64,000 bases of DNA from Bacillota bacterium (GCA_021791495.1 JAJYWN010000023.1:1-64000); one strand, 5' to 3'; shown: positions 25,447-33,882, counted from the stretch's first letter. The notes: generated by a model from the letters alone, not told the origin. Numbers and translations are program-made.

Positions 25447-26775
25447 TTACTGGACCTCGGGCGGGTTCACTTCTGAAACGTCTATCTGGGCCTGGGTCAC
25501 GGCGGCTTCCTCCTGGACGTGGTGCCATTCGGTGATAGCGTTTGGTTCCTCCTCGACCCAAACCAGGAACGCATCGACCGCCTTCGGGTCGAACTGTGTC
25601 CCGCGGTTGGCCTTGAGTTCCAGCACCGCCTGAGTGACGGACATGGCCCGGCGGTAAGGGCGGTCGGAAGTCATAGCGTCGAAAGCGTCGGCCACGGCGA
25701 TGATCCGCGAACCCAGTGGAATGCGGTCGCCGACCAATCCCCCGGGATAGCCCGTGCCGTCGTAATGTTCGTGGTGGTACCGCACCAGGTGAGCGCCTTT
25801 CTGATATAAGCGGAGGCGGCTGGCGGCTTCCGCTCCAGACTCGGGGTGGCGCCGGATGATCTCCCAATCCTTCTCGCCCAGGCGACCCTTCTTCATCAAG
25901 ACGGAGTTATCCACGCCGATTTTGCCCAGGTCGTGAATGCGCGCAGCCTGCACGATCAACTCGGTCTGCTCTTCATTCAGGTCCATCCTGGCGCAAATCT
26001 CTCGGGCGCATTGGGCTACGCGCATGGAGTGCCGGTAGGTGTAGACGTCCCGCTGGTCGATGAGGTCGGCCAGGAGCTCAAGGGTATCCTTGGTCTCGGT
26101 CCTCAGCCCCACGTAGCTGCGAAGTGCATAGTGTATGATCATCACCGGCAGGATCATCAACAGGATGCCGGCCGGCTTCAGCATGTAGATCGTGGCGATG
26201 AGGATGCCGATGGCCGCGCTGGCGAAATAGAGGAAAGCCTCCTGGTTCTGAAAGTGAGTGTGCCACAGCATAAAGGGTGAACGTCCCGTGGTCAGCCCAA
26301 CCACCATGGAGATAGCCGTGACATTCAGGGCGTAGTACATGACCGTCATCGCGATCAGCGCCGGCGCGTCGCGAATGAGGTCCAAGCCTGCGGGGGCCCA
26401 CTTAAGGACGTGGAAGACCAAACCGGCCGATCCGATGCACACGGCGTACTGGGCGGCATTGAAAGCGGCCTTGTAGAACTTGCGCCGCGTCACCAGGTCG
26501 GCGATCAAGCTGGTGAACACACCCATCCACACTGCAACACCCAGCGGGAAGAGGATTACCGAGGCTAGGTGGAAGGCGGGTATCACCGTGATCACACCGT
26601 ACTCCGGCACAGAGATGGGTGAGAGTTCAGCACCGACCGAAGCGGCCGTGAAGAGGATCACGTCGAAAACTTTCGGCTTGGCTAGCCAGTCCCGGGAAAC
26701 CGCGATGACCAGAAGCGTTCCCAAGATGACGACTGCTAGAACAAAACGCCGTGCGTTTTGCGGCATGCGGGCCAT
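25447..26775 (-). CDS. Membrane-bound HD-GYP domain phosphodiesterase
   Basis: 442-residue protein with about 210 N-terminal residues of membrane segments (six or seven hydrophobic stretches, starting RFVLAVVILGTLLVIAV) and a C-terminal HD-GYP domain. The catalytic motif HDLGKIG lies near residue 280 and HHEHYDGTGYPGGL near residue 335, with DAFDAMTSDRPYR following, so all metal-binding and GYP residues are kept. HD-GYP proteins degrade cyclic di-GMP. The membrane part is not one I recognise and may sense an extracellular or lipid signal. A 26-residue peptide gene lies 61 bases upstream in the same direction. The ATG follows GGAGGTACCG. Confidence 0.93.
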   Translation of the reverse strand: MARMPQNARRFVLAVVILGTLLVIAVSRDWLAKPKVFDVILFTAASVGAELSPISVPEYGVITVIPAFHLASVILFPLGVAVWMGVFTSLIADLVTRRKFYKAAFNAAQYAVCIGSAGLVFHVLKWAPAGLDLIRDAPALIAMTVMYYALNVTAISMVVGLTTGRSPFMLWHTHFQNQEAFLYFASAAIGILIATIYMLKPAGILLMILPVMIIHYALRSYVGLRTETKDTLELLADLIDQRDVYTYRHSMRVAQCAREICARMDLNEEQTELIVQAARIHDLGKIGVDNSVLMKKGRLGEKDWEIIRRHPESGAEAASRLRLYQKGAHLVRYHHEHYDGTGYPGGLVGDRIPLGSRIIAVADAFDAMTSDRPYRRAMSVTQAVLELKANRGTQFDPKAVDAFLVWVEEEPNAITEWHHVQEEAAVTQAQIDVSEVNPPEVQ

Positions 26776-26836
26776 CGGTACCTCCGGGTGGATAGGGCTG
26801 CGGGCCTGCCCCCAGTTCTAAGCGTCTATGTGAGAC

Positions 26837-26917
26837 TCAGTCCCACTTATGGAAAGCGCCACTGGCCAGGAGCAAAACGGCTACGGTCGTGAGAAAAGCT
26901 ACGATTCTCCACCTCAT
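26837..26917 (-). CDS. Small membrane peptide upstream of the HD-GYP gene
   Basis: A 26-codon frame starts at an ATG at 26917 and stops at 26837. A perfect ribosome site, GGGAGGTG, lies at the right distance before the start. The peptide has a basic start (MRWR), one hydrophobic stretch of about 17 residues (IVAFLTTVAVLLLASGA) and a short polar end (FHKWD). It could be a single-pass membrane peptide, a leader peptide, or a signal. No cysteine is present, so it is not a classic AgrD-like lactone peptide. The evidence is the ribosome site, the peptide shape and the position; homologues cannot be checked here. Confidence 0.5.
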   Translation of the reverse strand: MRWRIVAFLTTVAVLLLASGAFHKWD

Positions 26918-27319
26918 TCGCGATTTCACCTCCCGTGCCCTTGCGGGCGAAAACCCGTAAGGCGGAACCAACTCAGGATCGGATATCTGGACAGACCCAG
27001 TGAGAAACGACGGGGGCAGACCCGCGAGAGAGCCAATTCTTTGCAGACAAACATATATCCTCCATCACCCATTATTTGAAGTTGCGGCTGTCGATATATA
27101 TCGGGCGGAAACAGCTCTCGCTTAACAGAGGGTTCCAGACGCGGGTGCCGGACTAAGTCAGACCTCTAGTCCGCAGCTACCCTCGGAGCAGCAGTCAGCC
27201 GTCGCGCCAACGCCGTCCGGCGGAGTTAGGTGGCATATGCCAGTTGCAAGCCACCAATATAGGTCGCCCCGAGGTCTTCGCGACCCCGGGGCGACGGAAA
27301 ACCGGATAGGTTTCGCCGG
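26918..27319 (-). other. 402-base structured leader region upstream of the small peptide gene
   Basis: No credible gene. Read on the minus strand it contains several hairpins: one just before the peptide ribosome site (CCTTACGGG with CCCGCAAGG, 26938-26961), one with GGACTA/TAGTCC arms near 27150-27172, and CGCCG/CGGCG arms near 27211-27222. A perfect 12-base palindrome CGATATATATCG lies at 27092-27103. The length and pairing suggest a 5' regulatory leader, but I could not match it to a known riboswitch class. The end nearest 27319 holds the terminator of the neighbouring transaminase gene. Confidence 0.4.
27263..27295 (-). terminator. Hairpin after the D-amino-acid transaminase gene
   Basis: Arms 27263-27276 and 27282-27295 pair over 14 bases with one mismatch or wobble around a five-base loop. 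It lies 25 bases after the transaminase stop, reading on the minus strand; the following CTATATTGG is only mildly T-rich. Confidence 0.6.
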
Positions 27320-28177
27320 CTAGATCTTAAGCGGCTCGCCCCAGTTTACCTCGTGGAACTTCTTGTAGAGGGCCAGGGAGACAGGGCCCATCTTGCCGCC
27401 GCCGGCCACCTTGCCGTCCACGTTCGTGACCGGATAGACGTCGATGCTGACCGAAGAGATGAACATCTCCTGGGCGGTCCAGATTTTCTCCTCCGGGATA
27501 CCTTCCTCCACGATGGGGATGCCAAGCTCCTTGGCAAACTTGAAAATGAAACTCCGGGTGATGCCGCCGAGGATGCGCGGGGTCTTCGGGTAGGTATAGA
27601 TCTTCCCGTCCAAGACGGCGTAGAAGTTGGCTGCGGCCGCTTCGATGGCGACACCGTCTCGGATGAGGATGGCCTCATAGCATCCCTTCTCCGCTGCCGC
27701 CTGCCGCGCCAGCACGTTGGGGAGGAGGTTTACCGTCTTGATGTCGCACCGGCCCCAGCGTAGGTCGGGGAAGGTGACACACTTGATGCCCTTCTGCCGG
27801 TCTTCCCAACTGGGGAACTTGGCCGGGCGCGCGGTCATGAAGATGCTGGGCTTGGCGTCCTTCGGGAACTGGTGGAGGCGGGGCGCCACGCCGCGCGACA
27901 CCTGCAGATATACAAGGGTGTTCGTCAAGCCGTTCAGCTCCTGGAGCTTCTCGGCGACACCGATGATCTCATCATCTGACCAGGGGATGTCCAGTTTGAT
28001 CTGCTCGGCCCCGTAACGCAGACGGGCCATGTGCTCGCGCGAGCCGAAAAAGACCTTGTTATGCGAGCACCAGGCTTCGTAGAGGGCGTCCGCGAAAAGG
28101 AGCCCGCGGTCATCGATGGGAACCTTGCACTCTTCGTGGGGTAGGAATTCGCCGTTGAGGTATGAGATCTGAGCCAT
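27320..28177 (-). CDS. dat: D-amino-acid transaminase (PLP class IV)
   Basis: 285-residue fold-type IV aminotransferase. The lysine in CDIKTVNLLPNVLA near residue 146 is the PLP anchor, and EAILIRDGVAIEAAAANFYAV gives the conserved E and N around the cofactor. KTVNLLPNVLARQAA is closer to D-alanine/D-amino-acid transaminases than to branched-chain (IlvE) enzymes. Such enzymes supply D-Ala and D-Glu for peptidoglycan or degrade D-amino acids. The ATG follows GGAGGAACC. It stands alone between the structured region and the divergent AIR-synthase-like gene. Confidence 0.88.
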   Translation of the reverse strand: MAQISYLNGEFLPHEECKVPIDDRGLLFADALYEAWCSHNKVFFGSREHMARLRYGAEQIKLDIPWSDDEIIGVAEKLQELNGLTNTLVYLQVSRGVAPRLHQFPKDAKPSIFMTARPAKFPSWEDRQKGIKCVTFPDLRWGRCDIKTVNLLPNVLARQAAAEKGCYEAILIRDGVAIEAAAANFYAVLDGKIYTYPKTPRILGGITRSFIFKFAKELGIPIVEEGIPEEKIWTAQEMFISSVSIDVYPVTNVDGKVAGGGKMGPVSLALYKKFHEVNWGEPLKI

Positions 28178-28378
28178 GACTGGTTCCTCCTAGCTTTTTT
28201 CGCGTTTCGAATGGTTTCGCGTAGCAGCGCCGGTTTCCTTCCGTCATCAGAGTGCCACAAGCCGGCCCCTCCTTAGTTACCCTGCCCGGCTCCGGCAGCT
28301 TATAATGAGGGCGGGACAGGCATGCCGCACGCCGCACGCCACGCACCACCATGACGTTGAAGGGTGGCACGGAGGTTA

Positions 28379-29428
28379 ATGGGGTTGAGAGTTGGAAAGC
28401 TGACGCCGCAGCAATTGCGCACTTTGGTCTACAGGCAGCTTGGGGCACGGCGGCCCGAAGTGCTCGTCGGCGCGGACATCGGGCGCGATGCGGCGGTATT
28501 GGACCCCGGTGAGAAACTGCTCGTAGCTACAGCCGACCCTATCACTGGCGCCGGGCACGACGTCGGCTGGCTGGCGGTCCATGTGAACTGCAACGATTTG
28601 GCCACCTGCGGTGCGCGGCCGCTGGGATTGCTTCTGACAGTAATGGCGCCGCCGGGAACGGCCGAAGGGGACTTGGCAGCCGTGATGGATGGGGCGCACC
28701 GGGCGGCCGAGGCGGTGGGCGTGGAGATTATCGGCGGGCACACCGAGGTGGTGCCTGTGGTCACCCAAATGGTCGTCTCGGCGGCCGCCCTCGGGTTGGT
28801 GGAGCGGGGGAGGCTGGTACGAAACGACGGCGGAAGACCGGGAGACGCCCTGGTAATGACCAAGTGGGCCGGTCTGGAGGGAACGGCCATTCTAGCGACG
28901 GACCATGCCGCTGAACTGGAAGCGGCTTTCGCGGCGCTGGACTCACCGCCGCAGCTCGGTTCGGACGGGGTGCGCCCTGGAGCGTCGGCGGCCGCCGAAA
29001 GAGCGCGCGGCCTGGCCGGCCGGTTGAGCGTGGTCAAGGAGGGCCTTCTGGCGGCGGCCAACGGTGCCACCGCCATGCACGACGCCACCGAGGGCGGGGT
29101 CTTGGGCGCGGCCTACGAGATGGCGGAGGCCTGCGGGTGCGGGCTCTATGTGGATGCCGACAGGATCCCGGTTCTGCCCGAGACGGAGGTGGTGGCCCGG
29201 CATTTCGGCCTCGACCCGTTGCGGCTCATCTCCAGCGGGTGCCTACTTATCGCCTGCGGCGACGGAGAAGACATGGCCACGGCCCTCCGGGACGCGGGGG
29301 TGCCAGCCACGGTCATCGGACGGTTGACGGCACCGGCCCAGGGGCGCTCGGTGGCTTCCCAAGGGAAGCTGGGGATTCTAGCGGAACCGGGTCCGGACGA
29401 GCTCTGGAAGGTCCAGGGGCGCGAGTGA
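28379..29428 (+). CDS. AIR synthase-like (HypE/ThiL/PurM superfamily) protein
   Basis: 349-residue protein with the PurM two-domain fold. The N-terminal domain has VGADIGRDAAVLD and VHVNCNDLATCGARPLGLLLTV, the ATP/metal segment of the superfamily; the C-terminal domain has HDATEGGVLGAAYEMAEACG and LISSGCLLIAC. It lacks the C-terminal cysteine tail of HypE and selenocysteine/cysteine loop of SelD, so it is an uncharacterised subgroup, often named AIR synthase family protein. I use the ATG at 28379; GGAGG lies very close to it, so the TTG at 28385 is a strong alternative. The DUF3870 gene follows 49 bases later. Confidence 0.82.
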   Translation: MGLRVGKLTPQQLRTLVYRQLGARRPEVLVGADIGRDAAVLDPGEKLLVATADPITGAGHDVGWLAVHVNCNDLATCGARPLGLLLTVMAPPGTAEGDLAAVMDGAHRAAEAVGVEIIGGHTEVVPVVTQMVVSAAALGLVERGRLVRNDGGRPGDALVMTKWAGLEGTAILATDHAAELEAAFAALDSPPQLGSDGVRPGASAAAERARGLAGRLSVVKEGLLAAANGATAMHDATEGGVLGAAYEMAEACGCGLYVDADRIPVLPETEVVARHFGLDPLRLISSGCLLIACGDGEDMATALRDAGVPATVIGRLTAPAQGRSVASQGKLGILAEPGPDELWKVQGRE

Positions 29429-29477
29429 AGGCGGCCGCACGGGGTGCGCGCTGCCCACGGTGAAGGGGCTGACAGCT

Positions 29478-29831
29478 TTGACTCGACCGACGTGTTTCGT
29501 GACCGGATACGCCAAGCTGCCGGCGGGCATTACCGCCAGCGAGCTGTCGAAGATGGTAGGGATCGCCTTGGAACTGGACCCGGCTGACAGCCGTATCGTG
29601 CGGGCCGACTGCACCCTGGCGACGCGACTGGCTCGAGAGTTCTTCGCCTCCTTGGTCGAGGGGAAGCGGCTGCGTGATGACCTTGAAGCCATCGTCCGGG
29701 AAATCGAATCCCGGTATTTCGGGAGCGCGCAGAAGCCGCTCATTGCGGCTCTACGGATCGCCCTGGAGCGTTTCGAAAGCCGGGGCGGCCGAGAGATACG
29801 CTCGCCCTCCATCAATACCAAGTCGCCGTGA
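29478..29831 (+). CDS. DUF3870 protein
   Basis: 117-residue protein with the family signature FVTGYAKLPAGITASEL at the start, VRADCTLATRLAREFF in the middle and RYFGSAQKPLIAALRIALE near the end. Function is unknown; the domain is common in Firmicutes, often near amino acid or ligand catabolic genes. I prefer the TTG at 29478, nine bases after AAGGGG; a GTG at 29460 would add six residues. The stop lies next to the stop of the convergent reductase gene. Confidence 0.82.
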   Translation: MTRPTCFVTGYAKLPAGITASELSKMVGIALELDPADSRIVRADCTLATRLAREFFASLVEGKRLRDDLEAIVREIESRYFGSAQKPLIAALRIALERFESRGGREIRSPSINTKSP

Positions 29832-29832
29832 C

Positions 29833-30888
29833 CTATGCTTTCGGGTATTTCCCGCGTCCGTACTGGGTCGGCCAGTAATCGACCTCCACACCCAGCTCGT
29901 GGGCAGCCCTGAGCGGGAAATACGGGTCGCGCAGGAGCTGGCGGCCCAGAATGACGACGTCGGCCTTGCCGTCCGCCAGAATCCCCTCGGCCTGCCGCGC
30001 CGTGGTGATGAGGCCCACCGCCCCCGTGGGGATGCCGGCCTCTTGCCGGACCTTCTCGGCGCCGGGTACCTGGTAAAGTGGGCCAAGGTACGGTATCTTC
30101 TGCTGTCGCGAGTTCCCGCCCGAAGAGCAGTCCACAAGGTCGACGCCCCACACCTTCATCTGGCGCGCCAGCTCGACAGACTGCTCGTGGTCCCAACCGC
30201 CTTCCACCCAGTCGGTGGCGCTGATGCGCACCCAGATGGGGCGGTCGGCCGGGAAGTTGTCCCGCACCGCCTCGAACACTCGCTTCAGGAGGCGGATGCG
30301 GTTCTCAAAAGAGCCGCCGTACTCATCATCGCGATGGTTGGACAGGGGCGACAGGAACTCATGGACAAGGTAACCGTGGGCGGCATGTATCTCGACGCTG
30401 TCGAAACCGGCCGCGCCGGCGCGTGCCGCCGCCGTGCCGAAGGCCGCCACCACGCGGTCGATCCCGGCCTTGTCCAACGCAACGGGCGTCTGCCACTCCG
30501 GGGTATAAGCAATGGCGCTCGGGGCCACCGCCGGCTCCGGGCCCTGGCCCTTCGCCGTGGTCCAGGCCTTGCGGCCGGCGTGGGCGAGCTGCACGCTAAA
30601 CGCCGCCCCCCGGCTGTGGGCGAAGTCGATGATGCGCCGGTAGGCTTCGGCCTGGACATCGTTCCATAGCCCCAGGTCACTGGGCTCAATCCGGCCGCGC
30701 GGCTCCACGGCGGTAGCTTCGGTGATGATTAGGCCGACCCCGCCCACCGCGCGCGAACCGTAATGGACGAAGTGCCAATCGGTGAGAATGCCGTCCGGAC
30801 CCGCCACCCACATGCACATGGGGGCCACTACAATGCGGTTCCGCATTTTCAAGGACTTCTGTTGGAAAGGCTCAAAGAGGCGCGCCAC
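29833..30888 (-). CDS. namA: NADPH dehydrogenase NamA-type old yellow enzyme
   Basis: 351-residue FMN-dependent ene-reductase of the YqjM/NamA group. Cys25 in VVAPMCMW corresponds to the redox-tuning cysteine of YqjM, and QLAHAGRK holds the substrate-binding histidine region. HAAHGYLVHEFLSPLSNHRDDEYGGSFENR, split here as the typical barrel segments near residue 175, is very well kept. It reduces activated alkenes and nitro compounds in the cytosol. It is convergent with DUF3870 and divergent from the ATP pyrophosphatase gene. Confidence 0.93.
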   Translation of the reverse strand: MARLFEPFQQKSLKMRNRIVVAPMCMWVAGPDGILTDWHFVHYGSRAVGGVGLIITEATAVEPRGRIEPSDLGLWNDVQAEAYRRIIDFAHSRGAAFSVQLAHAGRKAWTTAKGQGPEPAVAPSAIAYTPEWQTPVALDKAGIDRVVAAFGTAAARAGAAGFDSVEIHAAHGYLVHEFLSPLSNHRDDEYGGSFENRIRLLKRVFEAVRDNFPADRPIWVRISATDWVEGGWDHEQSVELARQMKVWGVDLVDCSSGGNSRQQKIPYLGPLYQVPGAEKVRQEAGIPTGAVGLITTARQAEGILADGKADVVILGRQLLRDPYFPLRAAHELGVEVDYWPTQYGRGKYPKA

Positions 30889-31089
30889 GGTTCTACGTTC
30901 CCCTCCCCAATGACGCCGGCCGTCTTCCGCGACTGCCGACCCGTCAACCGGCGGCGATACCCGTCAACCCATCGACCACAAATATGCCCAGCTTTTCTAG
31001 CCGGCTTCGGGGCAGGGTGTTCGCTGTCGAATCTTGTCTTCCTTCGTGTATACTGGGGCTGTGGCGCGCGGAAAGGACGGAGGAGAACC

Positions 31090-31764
31090 GTGACGAGGCC
31101 GAAAGCGTGGATCGCCTGGAGCAGCGGTAAGGACAGCGCCTGGGCCCTTTACCAGGCGCGGCAGCAAGGCGAGGTGGAGGTGGTGGGCATGCTCTCCACC
31201 GTTACCGAAGCTTACGACCGCGTATCCATGCACGGTGTTCGCGTCAGTATACTGGAAGCCCAGGCCGAAGCGGCTGGCCTCCCGCTACGTAAGGTCCTCA
31301 TTCCGGTCCCGTGCACTAACGAGCAGTATGAGGCCGCGATGCGTGCGGCGATGGAAGAGGCGAAGGCGCAAGGGGTTACCGGCATGGTCTTCGGCGATCT
31401 CTTCCTGGAGGACATACGCCACTACCGCGAGACCCAACTGACCAGAGTCGGGATGACGCCCTTCTTTCCCGTCTGGGGCCTCGACACCGTAGCCCTAGCG
31501 GAGGAGATGATCGCCGGCGGTCTGCACGCCCACGTAACCTGCCTGGACCCCCGCAAGATGCCCCGCGCTCTAGCCGGGCACGCCTTCGACCGCGCTTTCC
31601 TGGCGGCCCTGCCCGCGGGCATCGACCCGTGCGGCGAGAACGGCGAATTCCACACCTGCGTCCACGCCGGCCCGATGTTCAGCCATCCCTTGGCCGTGAA
31701 GGTGGGGGCGACGGTCGAACGCGACGGTTTCGTCTTCACCGACTTGGGCCTAGAGGGCCTTTAG
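31090..31764 (+). CDS. Diphthine-ammonia ligase-like ATP pyrophosphatase
   Basis: 224-residue PP-loop protein. WSSGKDSAWALY near residue 10 is the ATP pyrophosphatase loop; GMVFGDLFLEDIRHYRE near residue 100 and GENGEFHTCVHAGP near residue 180 match the diphthine-ammonia ligase/YbdK-like group known as MJ0570-related. Bacteria lack diphthamide, so the true substrate is unknown; B12-binding or tRNA-related roles have been proposed for relatives. The GTG at 31090 follows AGGAGAACC; the frame continues upstream without any ribosome site and that part is not counted. Confidence 0.85.
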   Translation: MTRPKAWIAWSSGKDSAWALYQARQQGEVEVVGMLSTVTEAYDRVSMHGVRVSILEAQAEAAGLPLRKVLIPVPCTNEQYEAAMRAAMEEAKAQGVTGMVFGDLFLEDIRHYRETQLTRVGMTPFFPVWGLDTVALAEEMIAGGLHAHVTCLDPRKMPRALAGHAFDRAFLAALPAGIDPCGENGEFHTCVHAGPMFSHPLAVKVGATVERDGFVFTDLGLEGL

Positions 31765-31823
31765 GACCGCCATGTGGTCGCTCTTGCCTGACCACCAAGG
31801 GTCGCCCAGCATTATGGCTCGAC

Positions 31824-32231
31824 TCAGAATGGCCTTGGATCGCTTGCGGCGACTACTTGCTCGACAACCTTCTTCGGCGGCACACCGTAACCAGCCCAAT
31901 ACGTCAGAATCCCTGCCACATGCTGGTTCAGGCTGATCCCATCCGACTCAGCCTGTGACTTGAGCTCCCGGTGCACCCATTTGGGGATGCGGATCAGAAG
32001 ACGGCCCCCAGGTCCGTTCGCGGGGGGAGGGACTGGCCTGTTCCTGCCCATCTGAACTTCGATGTAGGCCGGTATTGATGCAAGTAAGTGCTGTACAGCG
32101 GCTTCGGGCGACTTCTCGGCGGCCTCACACCCCGGTAGTTCGGCCGCCCGCGCAACCCAAACTCCTCCGTGATCCGTGATTTCCCTGCGCAGGATCATGG
32201 TGTAGTTTCGGATATCTCCGTCCCAATTCAT
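31824..32231 (-). CDS. HicB-like antitoxin/regulator
   Basis: 135-residue protein with a HicB-type N-terminal domain (YTMILRREITDHGGVWVARAAELPGCEA, ending in the conserved LPGC turn) and a C-terminal ribbon-helix-helix-like part (LIRIPKWVHRELKSQAESDGISLNQHV). HicB proteins neutralise the HicA mRNA interferase and repress their own promoter. The ATG at 32231 overlaps the stop of the upstream partner in an ATGA arrangement, so the two are translationally coupled. The order toxin then antitoxin is usual for hicAB. A longer frame to 32438 overlaps the partner and is rejected. Confidence 0.75.
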   Translation of the reverse strand: MNWDGDIRNYTMILRREITDHGGVWVARAAELPGCEAAEKSPEAAVQHLLASIPAYIEVQMGRNRPVPPPANGPGGRLLIRIPKWVHRELKSQAESDGISLNQHVAGILTYWAGYGVPPKKVVEQVVAASDPRPF

Positions 32232-32521
32232 CGTCGTTCTCGCCCCTCCGGTCCCAGGGATTTTAGGTACCCCAGGCGCCTCAGTTCCCTTACGGCGCCG
32301 ACAAACCGCTGGATATCGTCGGGGCCCAACCCGCTGTCGTTCGGAGACGACAAGCCAATCAATATAGGGCAAGGTATGGCGGGATGGGTTAGGAGGCAGT
32401 CCACCGGACCGAAATGTCTCTTGAAACCGCAGAACCATGCGAAAGCCAAGAGATCCTTGAGGTGAACTGCCTTGGAATGGGGCTGAGTGAGGAGAGCCCA
32501 GAACTGGCGACGTCTATCCAC
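32228..32521 (-). CDS. HicA-like toxin candidate
   Basis: 97-residue protein in the HicA position. The pattern HLKDLLAFAWFCGFKRHFGP, then LLTHPAIPCPILIGL, then DIQRFVGAVREL follows the strand order of the longer HicA variant in which a double-stranded-RNA-binding fold carries a histidine before a proline. The catalytic histidine of classic HicA (G-S-H) is replaced by the GPVDCLLTH context, so activity is uncertain. I start at the GTG at 32521, preceded by GGAG; an upstream start at 32608 would run through the terminator hairpin at 32601-32624. Coupled with the HicB-like gene. Confidence 0.55.
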   Translation of the reverse strand: MDRRRQFWALLTQPHSKAVHLKDLLAFAWFCGFKRHFGPVDCLLTHPAIPCPILIGLSSPNDSGLGPDDIQRFVGAVRELRRLGYLKSLGPEGRERR

Positions 32522-32600
32522 GGTCAATCGCTCCGAGCCCCTGTGAACTACCTTGATAGCATATATGATAGCACCCAATCCCACAGGGGGCAAAACCTGA

Positions 32601-32624
32601 ACGGGCACCCCATGCTGGGTGCCC
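32601..32624 (-). terminator. Terminator after the SPFH/Arc genes
   Basis: CGGGCACCC (32601-32609) pairs perfectly with GGGTGCCCG (32616-32624), loop six bases. On the minus strand it is followed by TTCAGGTTTTGC, T-rich enough for intrinsic termination of the upstream SPFH/Arc unit. Confidence 0.65.
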
Positions 32625-32694
32625 GCAGAGATGTTGCTGTTCAGGAAAGTTCCAGAACAAAGACGAGAAGGACATGAGGAAGGGCGCCCCTAGA

Positions 32695-32925
32695 TCACCG
32701 TCGCTCTCTAGATCGTGGCAATCGACCAGCTTCCCGGGCGGCCTGCCGGAGCAAGAACTCGATCTGGGCGTTAACGCTGCGGAGTTCGTCGGCCGCCCAT
32801 TGCTCCATCACGTCGTAAAGGGCTGGGTTCAGGCGCAGCAGGAACTTCTTTGGTCCCGCATCGGGCGGCCCTGAAGCCGAAGGCCCGGCCGGGGGCGGCC
32901 GGTCGCCGCTGCCAGGAACGGACAT
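32695..32925 (-). CDS. Arc-like ribbon-helix-helix protein next to SPFH gene
   Basis: 76-residue protein with a proline-rich N-terminal part and a ribbon-helix-helix core ([37 protein letters not shown]). The core is the Arc/MetJ-type DNA-binding fold often seen directly downstream of prohibitin-like genes in Firmicutes. It starts 15 bases after the SPFH stop, so the two are co-transcribed. DNA target is unknown; it might repress its own operon. Confidence 0.8.
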   Translation of the reverse strand: MSVPGSGDRPPPAGPSASGPPDAGPKKFLLRLNPALYDVMEQWAADELRSVNAQIEFLLRQAAREAGRLPRSRERR

Positions 32926-32940
32926 GGTCGAGCGCCTTCT

Positions 32941-33804
32941 TTAGTAGAGCGAACCGGTATTGATGATAGGCTGGGCGCCACGCTCACCCACGATGGCCAC
33001 CATCAGGTTATTGACCATGGCCGCCTTGCGTTCTTCGTCAAGGTTCACGACGTTCTCCACCTGCAGCTTCTGGAGGGCCATCTGGGCCATGCCCACGGCG
33101 CCCTCCACGATCTTCTGCCGCGCCGCCACGATGGCCGAAGCCTGCTGCCGCTGGAGCATCGCCGCCGCGATCTCCGGCGCGTAGGCCAGATGCGTCAGGC
33201 GCGTCTCCAGAACCACCACGCCCGCCGCCGCCAGCCGTTCCTGCAGCTCGCCCCGGAGCATCTCGGCCGCCTCCTCCGGATTTCCGCGCAGCGAATGCTC
33301 ACTTTCATCGTAGGCGTCGTACGGGAACCGGCTGGCCAGGTGCCTCACGGCCGTCTCGCTCTGGATGGCCACGAAGTGTTCGTAGTCCTGTACGTCGAAG
33401 AGAGCCTTAGCCGAATCGACTACCTTATAGACCACCACCGCGGCGATCTCGATGGGGTTCCCGACGGCATCGTTCACCTTGATCTTCTCGCTGCTGAAGT
33501 TCCGCACCCGCAGGGACACGCGTTTCTTCGATGTGAAGGGGGCGGTGAACCAGAAGCCGTGTTGGCGGGTGCTACCCTTGTAGTTGCCCAGCAAGACCAG
33601 GGCCCGCGCTTCGTTCGGCTGCACCACGAAGAAACCGCTCCAGGCGATGAATACGCCGATGTAGATGACGAATCCACCGGCGATGGGCACCCACGCTTCC
33701 GCCAGGCCGCCGATGACAAACAGGTAGATCCCCAGCCCCAAAAGGGCCAAGGTGAGGAAAAACGGCAGGAAACCGTTGATAGCCCAGGCTCTGCGTTCTT
33801 GCAT
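32941..33804 (-). CDS. SPFH/prohibitin-family membrane protein
   Basis: 287-residue protein with two N-terminal hydrophobic segments (LPFFLTLALLGLGIYLFVIGG and IAGGFVIYIGVFIAWSGFFVV, residues about 13-65) and an SPFH domain starting VQPNEARALVLLGNYKGS. The region RNFSSEKIKVNDAVGNPIEIAAVVVYKV and the C-terminal helical tail rich in QRQQASAIVAARQKIVEG are typical. SPFH proteins assemble into large rings or microdomains in the membrane. The ATG follows GGGGAGGTATCTGAC, and a promoter lies at 33854-33882. Confidence 0.9.
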   Translation of the reverse strand: MQERRAWAINGFLPFFLTLALLGLGIYLFVIGGLAEAWVPIAGGFVIYIGVFIAWSGFFVVQPNEARALVLLGNYKGSTRQHGFWFTAPFTSKKRVSLRVRNFSSEKIKVNDAVGNPIEIAAVVVYKVVDSAKALFDVQDYEHFVAIQSETAVRHLASRFPYDAYDESEHSLRGNPEEAAEMLRGELQERLAAAGVVVLETRLTHLAYAPEIAAAMLQRQQASAIVAARQKIVEGAVGMAQMALQKLQVENVVNLDEERKAAMVNNLMVAIVGERGAQPIINTGSLY

Positions 33805-33853
33805 GTCAGATACCTCCCCTACTTAGTAGCACGTTGATATCACTCTGATAACC

Positions 33854-33882
33854 ATAATACTCCAACCGCGCCGGGCCGGCAA
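33854..33882 (-). promoter_or_regulatory. Promoter of the SPFH/Arc unit
   Basis: On the minus strand TTGCCG (33882-33877) and TATTAT (33859-33854) form a -35/-10 pair with 17-base spacing, about 50 bases upstream of the SPFH start. Four and five of six positions match the vegetative consensus. Confidence 0.5.

Noticed and set aside
27120-27262. T-box or c-di-GMP riboswitch upstream of the HD-GYP gene
   Set aside because: Hairpins exist, but the T-box GGGUGGNACCGCG motif and the c-di-GMP core motifs could not be found.
30763-31089. N-terminal extension of the ATP pyrophosphatase
   Set aside because: The frame is open, but it overlaps the divergent reductase gene, lacks a ribosome site and does not resemble the family; the GTG at 31090 has AGGAG.
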